From NCBI RefSeq assembly GCF_900167255.1, contig NZ_FUYB01000005.1, positions 62,001-126,000 of the forward strand: a stretch of DNA of 64,000 nucleotides, given 5' to 3'. Origin of the DNA: Thiothrix eikelboomii (lineage in GTDB: Bacteria > Pseudomonadota > Gammaproteobacteria > Thiotrichales > Thiotrichaceae). The translations under genes and the position numbers were made by a program. Below the pieces are notes generated by a model. That model was not told the origin of the DNA. It saw only the letters and a program-made list of their open reading frames with translations, and searched no databases. Positions 16,574-25,456 of the stretch are shown one piece after another. Each line of letters begins with the position of its first letter. The stretch's first letter is position 1.

Positions 16574-18184
16574 CTATTTAGCAAGCGAGTATTGATTCGA
16601 TTTATGCTCTAACACTTGTTGTGCTGAGTTAAGGCTCTTTAAATTAAACTCCTGAATCAGACTCTTGCTCAGAGTAAGCAGCGCTTGTGCATGCACAGTA
16701 GCATCGGCTTTCAATTTATTTCTGGCAATCTCATGCTGATACATGACGACAAAGCGACCTAAACGCTCTATTTGCGGATGTAAGGGATCACGGAGTTTAA
16801 TTTGGCGCAGGTAGAATACGACCCCATTTTTTTCACTAAAATTCTCCATGTCTAGGGTTTTATTAGCACGCTCAATCAAGTCGGCTAGGCTTAACGGGGG
16901 GGCTTTAGCTGCAGTCGTGCTTGGTTTTGGTGGTGTGAGGGGCGAAGACTTTGTTAGTTGAGTACTAGCATCAACCGTGTCGCTAGTGTCGATACTAGCG
17001 GTGTAATAAATAGCCTCGTTACTCGCCTCAGTTGTTACCTTGGTTATGCTGGTTTCAGGTTGGGTGACCACTGCTGCTTTAGCGGTGGGCTTGGCTGGCA
17101 GGGGTTTGAGGCTAAGGTTTGCAGCTGGTTTCGTCTTAGTGGCTGCTAGGCTAGGCTGTTCCTTGCTTGTTTCAAGGTTTGGCTTCGCCGTAGTTTTTTT
17201 CTTTTCGGCCGCTTTTTCAGTGGTTGTTTCACTAGCCTTGTCGGGAATTTTTGCAGCCGTTTTTTTAGTGATATTGTCTAAGCTTAATGGAGCGAGTGTG
17301 GTTGCAGCGAGCTTAGTTTGCTGCACGGGTTGGCGAGTGGTCGTTTGAATCGAGGTTGAGCTAAGCGCAACGAGGGCGGGTTCAAGTGCAGCCAAAGGCT
17401 CTTGCAAAGCAAATGGCAAAGTCGAATTCAACGGATAGCTTGCTGTCGGTCGATCATGTAGGCTCGCTTGTTCTGCTTGAGTCAATCCAGTTAATGTATG
17501 GAAGACCGTTTGGGGTGAGGAGACATGAACCGGTTTAGCTTGGAGGTCTTGTAGGCTTAAAGTATCCGGTTTATTTTGATATTCCACCGCGAAGGTGCTT
17601 AAGGTAATCGCCATCATACTGCTCAGTGCTAAGCTGCGCGTTACGGTTGGCCGCTTGTAGATCGTCAGACCCGTATGGTAAGCACGTAAAGCATGAATAG
17701 GCTGCAGGAAAGCGGTGGCTAGCAGATATAAGCTCTGATTAGGTAGGCTAATCAACAAGGCACTATCAATCAGGTTGGGGAGTTGTTTGGCTTTGACGAG
17801 GCTACCGAATTGTTGCATCAATTTATTGAGGTCAGGTAGTTGTTGGCTCGGCAAGCTCATGACGCTATGTGCCCCTAAACTGTCAGGACTACTTAACACA
17901 AAGTACGGTCGTCCCTCTGTTTGACCTTGCGCTAAAATGGGTAAAACCCAAGGCTGGTTTAAGTCTTGGGTAATGGTTTGCGCCTGTGCAAGATTAGCCT
18001 CAAGATCACGCAGTTGATCATGCTGAGGTAACAAGTGAATCAAAATACGTGAAGGTCTAGTTTCAGTCTGTGCCAGCTCTAAATCACGGCCACGATAAAT
18101 CTCACCAATACCCGATACCGCTAGGCATTCTAATAATGCGTAGCGTTCGTCCAGTATCTTGTAGCCCATACCGGATGTGTTCAT
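16574..18184 (-). CDS. Degenerate protein-kinase-like membrane protein
   Basis: The 536-residue protein opens like a bacterial Ser/Thr kinase N-lobe: a Gly-rich loop LAVSGIGEIYRGRDLE (about 20-35) and a beta-3-like strand RILIHLLP, but the catalytic Lys is absent. No HRD or DFG loop follows. A hydrophobic helix lies at about 184-201. The next 250 residues are low-complexity Thr/Ala/Lys/Pro-rich, and the last 100 residues (from LADLIERANKTLDMENF) are predicted helical with TPR-like spacing. It cannot be an active kinase by its motifs. The function is unknown; a scaffold or cell-surface sensor is possible. Confidence 0.6.
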   Translation of the reverse strand: MNTSGMGYKILDERYALLECLAVSGIGEIYRGRDLELAQTETRPSRILIHLLPQHDQLRDLEANLAQAQTITQDLNQPWVLPILAQGQTEGRPYFVLSSPDSLGAHSVMSLPSQQLPDLNKLMQQFGSLVKAKQLPNLIDSALLISLPNQSLYLLATAFLQPIHALRAYHTGLTIYKRPTVTRSLALSSMMAITLSTFAVEYQNKPDTLSLQDLQAKPVHVSSPQTVFHTLTGLTQAEQASLHDRPTASYPLNSTLPFALQEPLAALEPALVALSSTSIQTTTRQPVQQTKLAATTLAPLSLDNITKKTAAKIPDKASETTTEKAAEKKKTTAKPNLETSKEQPSLAATKTKPAANLSLKPLPAKPTAKAAVVTQPETSITKVTTEASNEAIYYTASIDTSDTVDASTQLTKSSPLTPPKPSTTAAKAPPLSLADLIERANKTLDMENFSEKNGVVFYLRQIKLRDPLHPQIERLGRFVVMYQHEIARNKLKADATVHAQALLTLSKSLIQEFNLKSLNSAQQVLEHKSNQYSLAK

Positions 18185-18503
18185 AAAGATTGCCCTTTAA
18201 CTTATGTCATTCATATTTGGTTTAGATTTCATCTTAAGAGGATTCGGTAGGTAAAGAAGTAAACCTACACTTGTTACCCGTAACGTTAGGGGTGAGGATG
18301 CTAAACGCTGCGGATGTTTTTTTGTAAGTGAGGTAGGGATAAGCGTATTTTTTATAAAGAAAAACGCTAGATATTAAAGGTAACAAAATTATTCGTGACT
18401 CGTGTTCATGAATTGTTCACAATAACCCAAAAAGGACGCCCTAATTTAGTGTCGAATACCAATGCCCGTTTCATGGGCAGACTGCATATGTAAGAAGAGA
18501 TTT
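18185..18503. other. 319-bp intergenic region, divergent
   Basis: This AT-rich stretch separates two divergent genes. It contains an imperfect hairpin at 18342-18368 (AGCGT...ACGCT with T/A-rich inner arms), a short GCCC-N7-GGGC hairpin at about 18464-18478 just before the downstream start, and the palindrome TTCATGAA near 18408. No ORF or RNA gene was recognised. Confidence 0.4.
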
Positions 18504-20084
18504 ATGGTTAGCAAGGAAAGCATCCAGCAAGAATTGGAGCGGATACTGGCGAGTGAATTATTCGGAGGCAAGAAGCAAGCCGGGAAATTCCTACAATATA
18601 TTGTGAATGAAACCCTTGAAGGACGAGGGGAGCGCATTACTCAATATGGTATCGCGATTGAAGCTTTGGGTAAGCCGATGGACTATTGTCCGACTGAGAG
18701 CCCTGCTGTGCGTGTTGAAGCGGGTCGAGTCCGCAAGCTATTAGAAGAGTATTATGCAAGTGATTGCGATAGTAGTCAGCATGCTTGTCAGATTAGTTTA
18801 CCTGTTGGTGGTTATACGCCCGCTTTTAAACCGGTGGATAGTGCGCGTGCCCAATGGCGACGGTTAGGTGGTAAACGAGTCCAATCCTCCGGCCCTAAAG
18901 TCTATATTGCTTGCCAAAGTCCGGCCTCCATTCGCGATGATCGCTTACGAAACATTATTTATAAAATTCGTTCAAGTATGCCGGTGATGCTGGGTAAGCT
19001 TGGGACAGTGCAAATTGCTTTAGCTGATCCGGGCTTTGCCTTTAGCTATGCGGATCATGCCTTAGAATACGCTTGGCGACAGCATCAAGCGGAGTTTTTA
19101 TTGTATTCTGAAGCGGCTTGGCAAAGTGAAAGCCCGAAGTTACGTTATGTATTGATCCATACCTTATCGCGTGAAGTGGTTTGGTCGACTGAGTTTATGA
19201 TTACCAATACCGAGGGTGATCAGTTATTAGATGAAATGTATGCTCGCCTTGTGAACGAAGTTTTCAGTCTCTATCAAGGGGTGGCTTTATCATTTTGGAG
19301 TCGTTATTGGTATCGGCAAGCGAGCATGCCAGAAGCTTATCAAGTACTCGCCGCCCATGTGCGTTTTTTGCAGGATGAGGCTAACGATCTGAGTTTCAAT
19401 GCACTTTGGCAGGTTTGCCAAAAACGGACTCGTCAATACCATGATGATGCTTTGGCGCATTTGCATTATGCCGTCGCTTGCTTGTATGCCTATATGTTAA
19501 AAGCAGATTTGAGTGAGAGTCTAGAAGAACTCTGGCAACGTCAAGCTTTAGCCGCTTTAGAACTGAATCCGGGGAATGCTTTAGCCCATGCGATTTTTGC
19601 CTTAAATTGTTATGCTCGAGGTGAAAGCGAGCTCGCCCGTGTTGAAATCGAAATTGCCCGTAAATCCAACCCCTTAGATATTGGTTGTGAGCGTTTAATG
19701 GCAACCGGTTTATGTGCTTTGCGTGCTTGGGATAAAAGTTTTCGTTTGCTAAACGACTTAGCTGCTTCAATACAAGAGCCTAGTTATCCTGATCCTTTAC
19801 GGACGGTGCCTTGTTTGTATTATTTCCGGCGCGGTCGTTATATTGTGCATGCTGCCACTGAGGCGGGGTTTAATGATTTAGGCAGTTGGGAGCAGTTCGG
19901 TGAATTGGTCAACCACTGTCGAGCGGGTGAATGCAAAGCCTGTGTGTATAGCATTAATCAGGTCGTGGATCGTTTACAGCCCGCGATTGGCGTAGGTTTG
20001 CAGGAATATGTGTGGGAAGAAAAGCGAACTAGCAGCGTTAATCTGAACAATCTCAACACGCTGAATAGTGAGTCGATACAATGA
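18504..20084 (+). CDS. Protein with cyclase-associated DNA-binding-like N-domain and TPR-like C-terminus
   Basis: The 526-residue protein starts with the domain pattern FLQYIVNETLEGRG...ITQYGIAIEALG...PTESPAVRVEAGRVRKLLEEYY...ISLPVGGYTPAF. This N-terminal module is common in large bacterial proteins that carry adenylate-cyclase or TPR domains and is thought to be winged-helix-like. A Rossmann-like middle is followed by TPR-like helix pairs (LHYAVACLYAYMLKADLSES and ALELNPGNALAHAIFALNCY). No cyclase domain or membrane helix is seen. The ATG at 18504 follows AGAAGAGA and is preferred to a start 14 codons upstream. A regulatory role is inferred. Confidence 0.6.
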   Translation: MVSKESIQQELERILASELFGGKKQAGKFLQYIVNETLEGRGERITQYGIAIEALGKPMDYCPTESPAVRVEAGRVRKLLEEYYASDCDSSQHACQISLPVGGYTPAFKPVDSARAQWRRLGGKRVQSSGPKVYIACQSPASIRDDRLRNIIYKIRSSMPVMLGKLGTVQIALADPGFAFSYADHALEYAWRQHQAEFLLYSEAAWQSESPKLRYVLIHTLSREVVWSTEFMITNTEGDQLLDEMYARLVNEVFSLYQGVALSFWSRYWYRQASMPEAYQVLAAHVRFLQDEANDLSFNALWQVCQKRTRQYHDDALAHLHYAVACLYAYMLKADLSESLEELWQRQALAALELNPGNALAHAIFALNCYARGESELARVEIEIARKSNPLDIGCERLMATGLCALRAWDKSFRLLNDLAASIQEPSYPDPLRTVPCLYYFRRGRYIVHAATEAGFNDLGSWEQFGELVNHCRAGECKACVYSINQVVDRLQPAIGVGLQEYVWEEKRTSSVNLNNLNTLNSESIQ

Positions 20085-20093
20085 GTCGATGAA

Positions 20094-20888
20094 TTAGTGA
20101 TTCGTATTATCTGCTAAGTTTGCTTCAAAATAGCGATAATGGCCTTTAATTGGCCAAGCCAATAAAACATCTTCAATTTGAGTACCTGCCCCAACATTGT
20201 GGCCAATTAATGGACGTAGCTCATCGTGGCTGCGTTCAGCCAAGACAATGCCAATATGCTCTTGCCCACTGGGTAATTCCCAAACCACTAAATCCCCGGA
20301 TTGATACTGATCAGGTTGCTCAGACACTGTTAAGTTTTTGCCTTGCCGCGCAAAATAAGTCATTAAATTAGGCACACGGCGATGATCAATATTCGGATCA
20401 GGCTTACGTAAACCCCATTTGTTAGGATAAATTTTGAAAGCTTGACGCATGTCTTCATGGACTTGTTTTTGTAAGTCAATGCCTTGAGCACGAAAGGCAC
20501 GAATCACGACATCCGTGCACACGCCGGTCGCTGCATCGACATCGCCGTTTGGATAAGCCAATTTCACATAAGCCGGATCATAAGAACGGGTGATTTTTGT
20601 TTGCTCGTAGACTGAATTGATCAGTTTGGCAATATGTTCCGGTGGCTTAGGGCGTAGTTTGGGTGGTAGAGTTGGAATCAGGTCAGTCGGGAAAGGAAAT
20701 GGCTCTACAGGAGGCTGAATAGGCTCAATAGCTTGATTAGGCTGAGTAGGCAGCGAAGTTTGCGGCGCTAACGGTATAAGGGGCGGACGCATTAGCTGCT
20801 GTGCTACCCAATAACTGAGTAGCGCAAAAACTAAGATCAGTAATAAATCATACAATAACGAAGTTAAGCGCATAGTTGCTGTAAGCAT
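20094..20888 (-). CDS. DUF1287 (NlpC/P60-like) exported protein
   Basis: The 264-residue protein has an N-terminal membrane anchor (about 8-32), a Pro-rich linker, then the full DUF1287 signature: YDPAYVKLAYPNGDV, GVCTDVVIRAFRAQGIDLQ, the VHEDM motif and PDPNIDHRRVPNL, and a GHN motif near the end. DUF1287 is related to NlpC/P60 papain-like hydrolases; the Cys in GVCTD and the His in EHIGIVL are the likely catalytic pair. Location should be periplasmic, suggesting a cell-wall role, though the family's activity is not established. It ends 10 bp from the convergent gene and lies 13 bp from the GGDEF gene upstream. Confidence 0.8.
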   Translation of the reverse strand: MLTATMRLTSLLYDLLLILVFALLSYWVAQQLMRPPLIPLAPQTSLPTQPNQAIEPIQPPVEPFPFPTDLIPTLPPKLRPKPPEHIAKLINSVYEQTKITRSYDPAYVKLAYPNGDVDAATGVCTDVVIRAFRAQGIDLQKQVHEDMRQAFKIYPNKWGLRKPDPNIDHRRVPNLMTYFARQGKNLTVSEQPDQYQSGDLVVWELPSGQEHIGIVLAERSHDELRPLIGHNVGAGTQIEDVLLAWPIKGHYRYFEANLADNTNH

Positions 20889-20901
20889 AATTTTTTAAAC
20901 A

Positions 20902-22038
20902 TTAAATCATAGTAGCAGGTATCGCATTTGAACTCTGAATTTCCCCATGCCAAACAATGCTTGGACTGTGAACGGATTTCGCCCAATACATTGCTGAATC
21001 GCCAGCTTCTAACACTTTACTTGGATTATAGCCACATAAGGAGGCCTGTACTGCTCCGGCACTTAAACTAGCAGGCAAGTGCTTATCACCGAATTGCAAA
21101 GGCAGCTGTAAGTTTTGGGTGAGCTGATTATAGTAATAGGCAATCTCACGTTGATCGGTATGGGGAATTAGCCAGATAAATTCATCGCCACCAATGCGAC
21201 CGACAGTACCTATTTTTGTTAGGGTCGCTTGGAAATTGCGGGCTACATAAATTAAAAGTTGATCCCCCGCCTGATGCCCATAGGTATCATTGATCAGTTT
21301 GAATTTATTTAGATCAAGAAAAACAATACAAAAATCAAGCCTTTTTTTACACAATGCCTCTAAGCGACTGATCACAAAATCACGACTGGCTAAGCCGGTT
21401 AATGAGTCTTGTTCAATTTGGATACGTTGTCGCTTTTGTTCTCGCACTAACAGGTAAATTAAATGCCCTACGACTAGAAACAAGATCAGGCTGGCTAAGC
21501 CAACCGCGATCATTGATTTTAGTAAATCCTGCCAAGCGGCACGTGAATAGCGTCCATTGCCCGCCGAAATATCATTGACTAAAAAATTAGTGAGGTTTTC
21601 TCGATCATGTTTAAGCGCACTGATCCAACGAGTCAGGCGCGTATGATTCAAGGCTTGCTCACTGCTAAAGTCGGGATCCATTGATTTCACCCGAGTGAAA
21701 ATATCGTCTACCATCTTAGCTAAGCCGGGGATATGCTGAAGATTAGGGTCTTGATCTAGGCTGCTTTGAACCACAGGCAGCCGACTCCAAAGTAGCTCAT
21801 ATTGAAAGCGCAGTTGATTGAGGGTACTGGCTTTGACTAAATACAATTGGCTTTCATGAATGGTACTTTCGATTTCACGGTTTAAATGCTCTAAGCTCCA
21901 AATGGTTTCATGTCGATACTTCTCTAATAAGAAAAAAGTTGATACTAAATTCATAGCTGAGGTATAAATTAAAACTAGCATCAAAGGGACTAAAAACCAT
22001 TGATAAATATAGCGAAGATGATATGCAAGTTTTAACAT
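20902..22038 (-). CDS. Membrane diguanylate cyclase (GGDEF), no I-site
   Basis: The 378-residue protein has two transmembrane helices (about 12-36 and 175-198) flanking a helical periplasmic sensor, then a GGDEF domain. DSLTGLASRD begins the domain, DLNKFKLINDTYGHQAGDQLL carries the metal-binding Asp, and the active-site loop GRIGGDEF is intact, so c-di-GMP synthesis is expected. The inhibitory RxxD site five residues before GGDEF is absent (TKIGTVG instead). The gene upstream (22 bp away) encodes a small molybdopterin-fold periplasmic protein, a pairing often seen with membrane GGDEF or histidine-kinase proteins, where it probably serves the sensor. Confidence 0.9.
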   Translation of the reverse strand: MLKLAYHLRYIYQWFLVPLMLVLIYTSAMNLVSTFFLLEKYRHETIWSLEHLNREIESTIHESQLYLVKASTLNQLRFQYELLWSRLPVVQSSLDQDPNLQHIPGLAKMVDDIFTRVKSMDPDFSSEQALNHTRLTRWISALKHDRENLTNFLVNDISAGNGRYSRAAWQDLLKSMIAVGLASLILFLVVGHLIYLLVREQKRQRIQIEQDSLTGLASRDFVISRLEALCKKRLDFCIVFLDLNKFKLINDTYGHQAGDQLLIYVARNFQATLTKIGTVGRIGGDEFIWLIPHTDQREIAYYYNQLTQNLQLPLQFGDKHLPASLSAGAVQASLCGYNPSKVLEAGDSAMYWAKSVHSPSIVWHGEIQSSNAIPATMI

Positions 22039-22060
22039 GATGAGTTGATTTTAGTAGCAG

Positions 22061-22663
22061 TTAGTCACTCGTAAGGACGCGGATATAATAAAGCTGCCAA
22101 ACAAAAATATTATCTAAACTACGGGGAGGAAGTTTATATTCATCTGTATTAATCATTAGCCAAAGAGGTCCTTTTTCTCGAATGGTAAGTGCTTGCCCAT
22201 TAACCTTTAAAGCCAAGATCGGCTGATATTTGGCTATTGCTTGAAAATTAACCATAACCGAGTATTTGTCAAGTGAGCGCAGATAAATATCTCGAGCATT
22301 AGCGCAAACTTGTTTAAGAACATCGGTTAATAAAGGACCGGAGAATTCTTGAGCGATATTCGCCCAAGTATGCTTGGTTTTGAAGCTAGTTTGGGGGAGC
22401 GCTTGTAGTTGTTGCTCACTAAAAACGAATTCTTTAGTACCACAACTGCTGTTTGGGTCGGTCTGGACAATTAAGACTTGCTCCAGATTACCGGCTGGTT
22501 GCGGGATGGGGGGAAAGGGTGGCGTGCTTTGACTATTACCCGTGTGAGTGACAATCGGGCTGTCAGCGAGTGGATTGAGGAGTTTACTGGTTAAATACAA
22601 ACCAGAGCCAATGAGAATCATCATCAAAACAACAATAAGGAGGCAGGGCTTTCCACATTGCAT
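22061..22663 (-). CDS. Small exported oxidoreductase-molybdopterin-fold protein
   Basis: The 200-residue protein has an N-terminal signal anchor (about 7-28), a Pro-rich linker, and a domain with FSEQQLQALPQTSFKTKHTW, FSGPLLTDVLKQ, DKYSVMVNFQAIAKYQPILALKV broken by NG, and REKGPLWLM. This is the sulfite-oxidase-type molybdopterin-binding fold without the usual ligand Cys, as in small proteins encoded beside membrane sensor kinases or cyclases. It may sense a ligand for the GGDEF protein downstream, with which it appears to form an operon. No cofactor binding can be claimed. Confidence 0.7.
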   Translation of the reverse strand: MQCGKPCLLIVVLMMILIGSGLYLTSKLLNPLADSPIVTHTGNSQSTPPFPPIPQPAGNLEQVLIVQTDPNSSCGTKEFVFSEQQLQALPQTSFKTKHTWANIAQEFSGPLLTDVLKQVCANARDIYLRSLDKYSVMVNFQAIAKYQPILALKVNGQALTIREKGPLWLMINTDEYKLPPRSLDNIFVWQLYYIRVLTSD

Positions 22664-22728
22664 AGATTTTTATACCTTGTAAACATCTCAATAGACATCT
22701 AAGCAGATGTCCAAGGGGTTGGTTTATT

Positions 22729-23505
22729 TTAATTATAAAGATAGCGACGGGGAATAATCCACGGTATTTTGTTACAACCGATCTCGCATTCTATATGATA
22801 GACAGTTTTTAAATTTTCTATAGAGAGAACTTTAGTTACACTGCCGGTATCAACCACACAACCCTTGTCTAATAAATATAAGCGATCACAATAGCGTGCA
22901 GCGAGGGATAGTTCATGTAATACCACAATGCAGGCACGCTTTTCCTGCGAAAAGGCACGTAATAACTCTAAGGTTTGTAATTGATAGCCGGGGTCAAGTG
23001 CAGCAATGGGTTCGTCCGCTAATAATACGATGGGTTCGGCGGCTAAGGCGCGTGCTAATAGAACGCGCGTGCGCTCACCACCGGATAAAGTAGTCGCATC
23101 ACGAGTCCGTAAATGCGCTATCCCTGTTTGTTGGAGGGCTTGTTCAATCGCCGCTTGATCGCTAGGGCTGATCGACTGCCAAGCTGCTAAATGCGGTAAA
23201 CGGCCTAAAGCGACCAAGCGTTCTACACTCAACGGCCAATGAATTGTTCCGCCTTGGGCCAGCCAAGCCAGCTTTTGGCTGCGTATCTTGGCAGGAAGTT
23301 GAGTTAAGGCTTGGTTTTGAAATTTGACGGAGCCACTATTAGGCGTTTGTAGGCCGGCTAAAATTTTCAATAAAGTCGATTTGCCCGCCCCATTTGGGCC
23401 AATTAAACCAACTAACTCACCCGCCTGTAATTCTAAATCAACTGCCTGCAATAGGGTTTGCTGCTGGCGTTTAAATGAAACTGCGGTTGCCTCGAGTAAG
23501 CTCAT
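22729..23505 (-). CDS. ABC transporter ATPase of the BtuD/HmuV/FecE type
   Basis: This is the ATP-binding subunit of an iron-chelate, heme or vitamin B12 importer. The Walker A GPNGAGKST, Q-loop AWLAQGG, signature LSGGERTRVLLARAL and Walker B LLADEPIAALDP are present, with the switch His in VVLHEL. Length is 258. Its start overlaps the permease stop by 4 bp and the permease overlaps the binding protein the same way, so the three form one translationally coupled operon (binding protein, permease, ATPase). Substrate is undecided because no TonB-dependent receptor or riboswitch is next to it. Confidence 0.9.
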   Translation of the reverse strand: MSLLEATAVSFKRQQQTLLQAVDLELQAGELVGLIGPNGAGKSTLLKILAGLQTPNSGSVKFQNQALTQLPAKIRSQKLAWLAQGGTIHWPLSVERLVALGRLPHLAAWQSISPSDQAAIEQALQQTGIAHLRTRDATTLSGGERTRVLLARALAAEPIVLLADEPIAALDPGYQLQTLELLRAFSQEKRACIVVLHELSLAARYCDRLYLLDKGCVVDTGSVTKVLSIENLKTVYHIECEIGCNKIPWIIPRRYLYN

Positions 23506-24491
23506 AGCTGTTCCTTGCGGCTGCGTAAAATCAGATATAAGAAAAATGGAGCGCCAACGAGTGCGGTGAGTACCCCGACTTTAAGGGCGGCTTCCGTAGG
23601 AATGAGTCGAACTCCAATATCAGCCGCGAGTAACATGGCTGCGCCACCTAAAGCCGACGCAGGTAACAAGCGTGCTGGTTCGTAATGGACTAAGGGGCGG
23701 AGTAAATGGGGTACGACTAAACCGATGAAGCCAATCATGCCCGTGGTGGCGACGGTAGCACCTACCGCAAATGCAATGGCAATAAAAATCCGCCAACGGA
23801 TCCAATTAGGACGGACGCCTAAGGAGTTGGCTGTTTCCTCACCTAAAGTAAGGGCATTTAATTGCCGCCCGACACCGAGTAGCAAGCTCCAGCCGATTAG
23901 GGTGAAGGGTAACATCAACCAGAAATCATCCATACTGCGATCCGTTATATCGCCCATCGTCCATAAAACCAATTCACGCATCGCATAAGGGCTAGGGGCA
24001 AGGTTTAAGAGTAGTGACATGGCACTGGTGGCAAAGGCGTTCACTGCGACACCCGCCAAAATTAAGGTGGTAATACTGGCATCACGCCCCGCTAGGGCAA
24101 AGACTAAGGCGGTTGCCACCAAAGAGCCTAGCATGGCTGACAAGGGTAACAACGCTAGCGAAACGCTTTGCCAGCCAAAATATAAAACAATGACTGCACA
24201 GAGGGCAGCGCCACTACTACTACCAATTAAATCAGGACTGGCCAGCGGATTACGTAACAAACCCTGCATCGCAGCACCCGCTAGACCGAGAGTTGCACCC
24301 GCAAACAAGGCAATTAAGGCACGCGGTAGACGAATTTCAGTCAGAATTAACGCAAAGACTGAGCTGCGATCTGTCAAGGCTTCATTGGCGGCTTGCCAAA
24401 TCGGTAAAGGATTACGGCCAGCGACTAAGGACAAGCAAAATAGACAAAAAACTAACAAGCTCAAGCTAATCAGTAACCAACGGTCATTCAT
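23502..24491 (-). CDS. FecCD/BtuC-type ABC permease
   Basis: The 329-residue, about ten-helix inner-membrane permease belongs to the FecCD family. Diagnostic stretches are LTEIRLPRALIALFAGATLGLAG split by AGAAMQGLLRNPLASPDLIG, and FIGLVVPHLLRPLVHYE near the C-terminus, which carries the coupling helix for the ATPase. Substrate class is iron-siderophore, heme or cobalamin. Four-base ATGA overlaps join it to both neighbours. Confidence 0.92.
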   Translation of the reverse strand: MNDRWLLISLSLLVFCLFCLSLVAGRNPLPIWQAANEALTDRSSVFALILTEIRLPRALIALFAGATLGLAGAAMQGLLRNPLASPDLIGSSSGAALCAVIVLYFGWQSVSLALLPLSAMLGSLVATALVFALAGRDASITTLILAGVAVNAFATSAMSLLLNLAPSPYAMRELVLWTMGDITDRSMDDFWLMLPFTLIGWSLLLGVGRQLNALTLGEETANSLGVRPNWIRWRIFIAIAFAVGATVATTGMIGFIGLVVPHLLRPLVHYEPARLLPASALGGAAMLLAADIGVRLIPTEAALKVGVLTALVGAPFFLYLILRSRKEQL

Positions 24492-25360
24492 TTTGATTCG
24501 GATGCTCTGTTCAGAAAAGTTAAGCGTTCATCCACCAAGGTTTCAATGGTGTCAAGCGTCCACGGGCCATCACAAATGGTCTGATTGCTCGGGATACTAA
24601 TAATATGAGGATTTAAGCCTAGACCACGCAAGGCCGGATGTTTAGCGAGCGCCTCTGCTCGAGAATAAGTATTGAGCGTATACGGTGAGTCGATTAAAGC
24701 ATCTGGTTGTAAGCTGACCATCGTTTCTAAGTCCAGCGAACCATAATCCGCTACCCCTGCTAATTCGCCTGCATTGCGCCAACCCGCTAAATGGATACTT
24801 TGACCGCGTAAGGAGGCTGCACCCACAGTATAGCCATTAGGGTCATAGACTGCTGCTAAGGGGGCATTCGCCTCTAGCACGGGGAGCTGGGCTAAGCGGG
24901 CTTGCATCGTTTTGACGATGGCAGCCCCTCGTTCTGGATGGCCAGTGAGACTCGCTACCCACTCAATATTGCTAAACACTTGCTGCATATTATTGGCTAA
25001 GGGCAAAGTCTCTACTCGTATGCCCAGTTTTTTGAGCAAATTGATAGTGGGTAGACCGCCATATTCACCCGCGATCACTAAGTCGGGTTTAAAAGGCAGA
25101 ACTTCTTCAGCCAAACCTTGAGTTGTCGGATAACCAAGGGCTTTAGTTTGCAAATAAGAGGCCGCTTTATCCTGTGAAAGATGGGTTAAAGCACTAATTT
25201 GCTGGGGGTCAGCGAGTAGCAATAATAATTCATCGGCACATAAGTTAATCGAAACAATGCGCTGAGGTGGAGTAGAGGACGCAGCCACCGTCGCTAAGCT
25301 GAATACAGCTAGCAGAAAACAGCTTAAGCACCATCGGTTGAGGGAAAGGCGGTAGCACAT
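24488..25360 (-). CDS. Periplasmic substrate-binding protein (BtuF/HmuT/FecB type)
   Basis: The 290-residue class III binding protein has a signal peptide (MCYRLSLNRW, hydrophobic core, cleavage near VAASS), then RIVSINLCADELLLLLADP, KPDLVIAGEYGG, the long linking helix and PDALIDSPYTLN. It would deliver the metal-chelate or corrinoid ligand to the permease. The LCADELLLLLAD and GGLPTINLLKKLGI stretches resemble BtuF-like and uncharacterised cobalamin/heme binders; the ligand is not settled. The ATG at 25360 gives a normal signal peptide; a longer frame upstream runs into the inverted repeat at 25395-25427. Confidence 0.88.
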   Translation of the reverse strand: MCYRLSLNRWCLSCFLLAVFSLATVAASSTPPQRIVSINLCADELLLLLADPQQISALTHLSQDKAASYLQTKALGYPTTQGLAEEVLPFKPDLVIAGEYGGLPTINLLKKLGIRVETLPLANNMQQVFSNIEWVASLTGHPERGAAIVKTMQARLAQLPVLEANAPLAAVYDPNGYTVGAASLRGQSIHLAGWRNAGELAGVADYGSLDLETMVSLQPDALIDSPYTLNTYSRAEALAKHPALRGLGLNPHIISIPSNQTICDGPWTLDTIETLVDERLTFLNRASESK

Positions 25361-25394
25361 AAGTTTGCCAGTTTTGTCGTTGAATGAGGAGAGA

Positions 25395-25427
25395 GGCTTA
25401 GCGCCGCATAGTGGCATGCGCTAAGCC
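25395..25427. repeat. Perfect 10-bp inverted repeat upstream of the ABC operon
   Basis: GGCTTAGCGC (25395-25404) is exactly complementary to 25418-25427 with a 13-base loop. It lies 30 bp after the preceding minus-strand gene and 35 bp before the binding-protein start. Tails on both sides lack a good T run, so it may be a weak terminator or an operator. Confidence 0.45.
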
Positions 25428-25456
25428 AAACTAGCAAGCTGTGGCGAGTTGTTAAC

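Noticed and set aside
17040-17348. Long plus-strand reading frame opposite the kinase-like gene
   Set aside because: It is the mirror of the Thr/Ala-rich linker, with valine/alanine-rich composition, no ribosome site and no recognisable domain.
24019-24600. 193-codon plus-strand frame opposite the BtuC-type permease
   Set aside because: Permease genes commonly give long antisense frames; the translated product has no domain and the permease assignment is secure.
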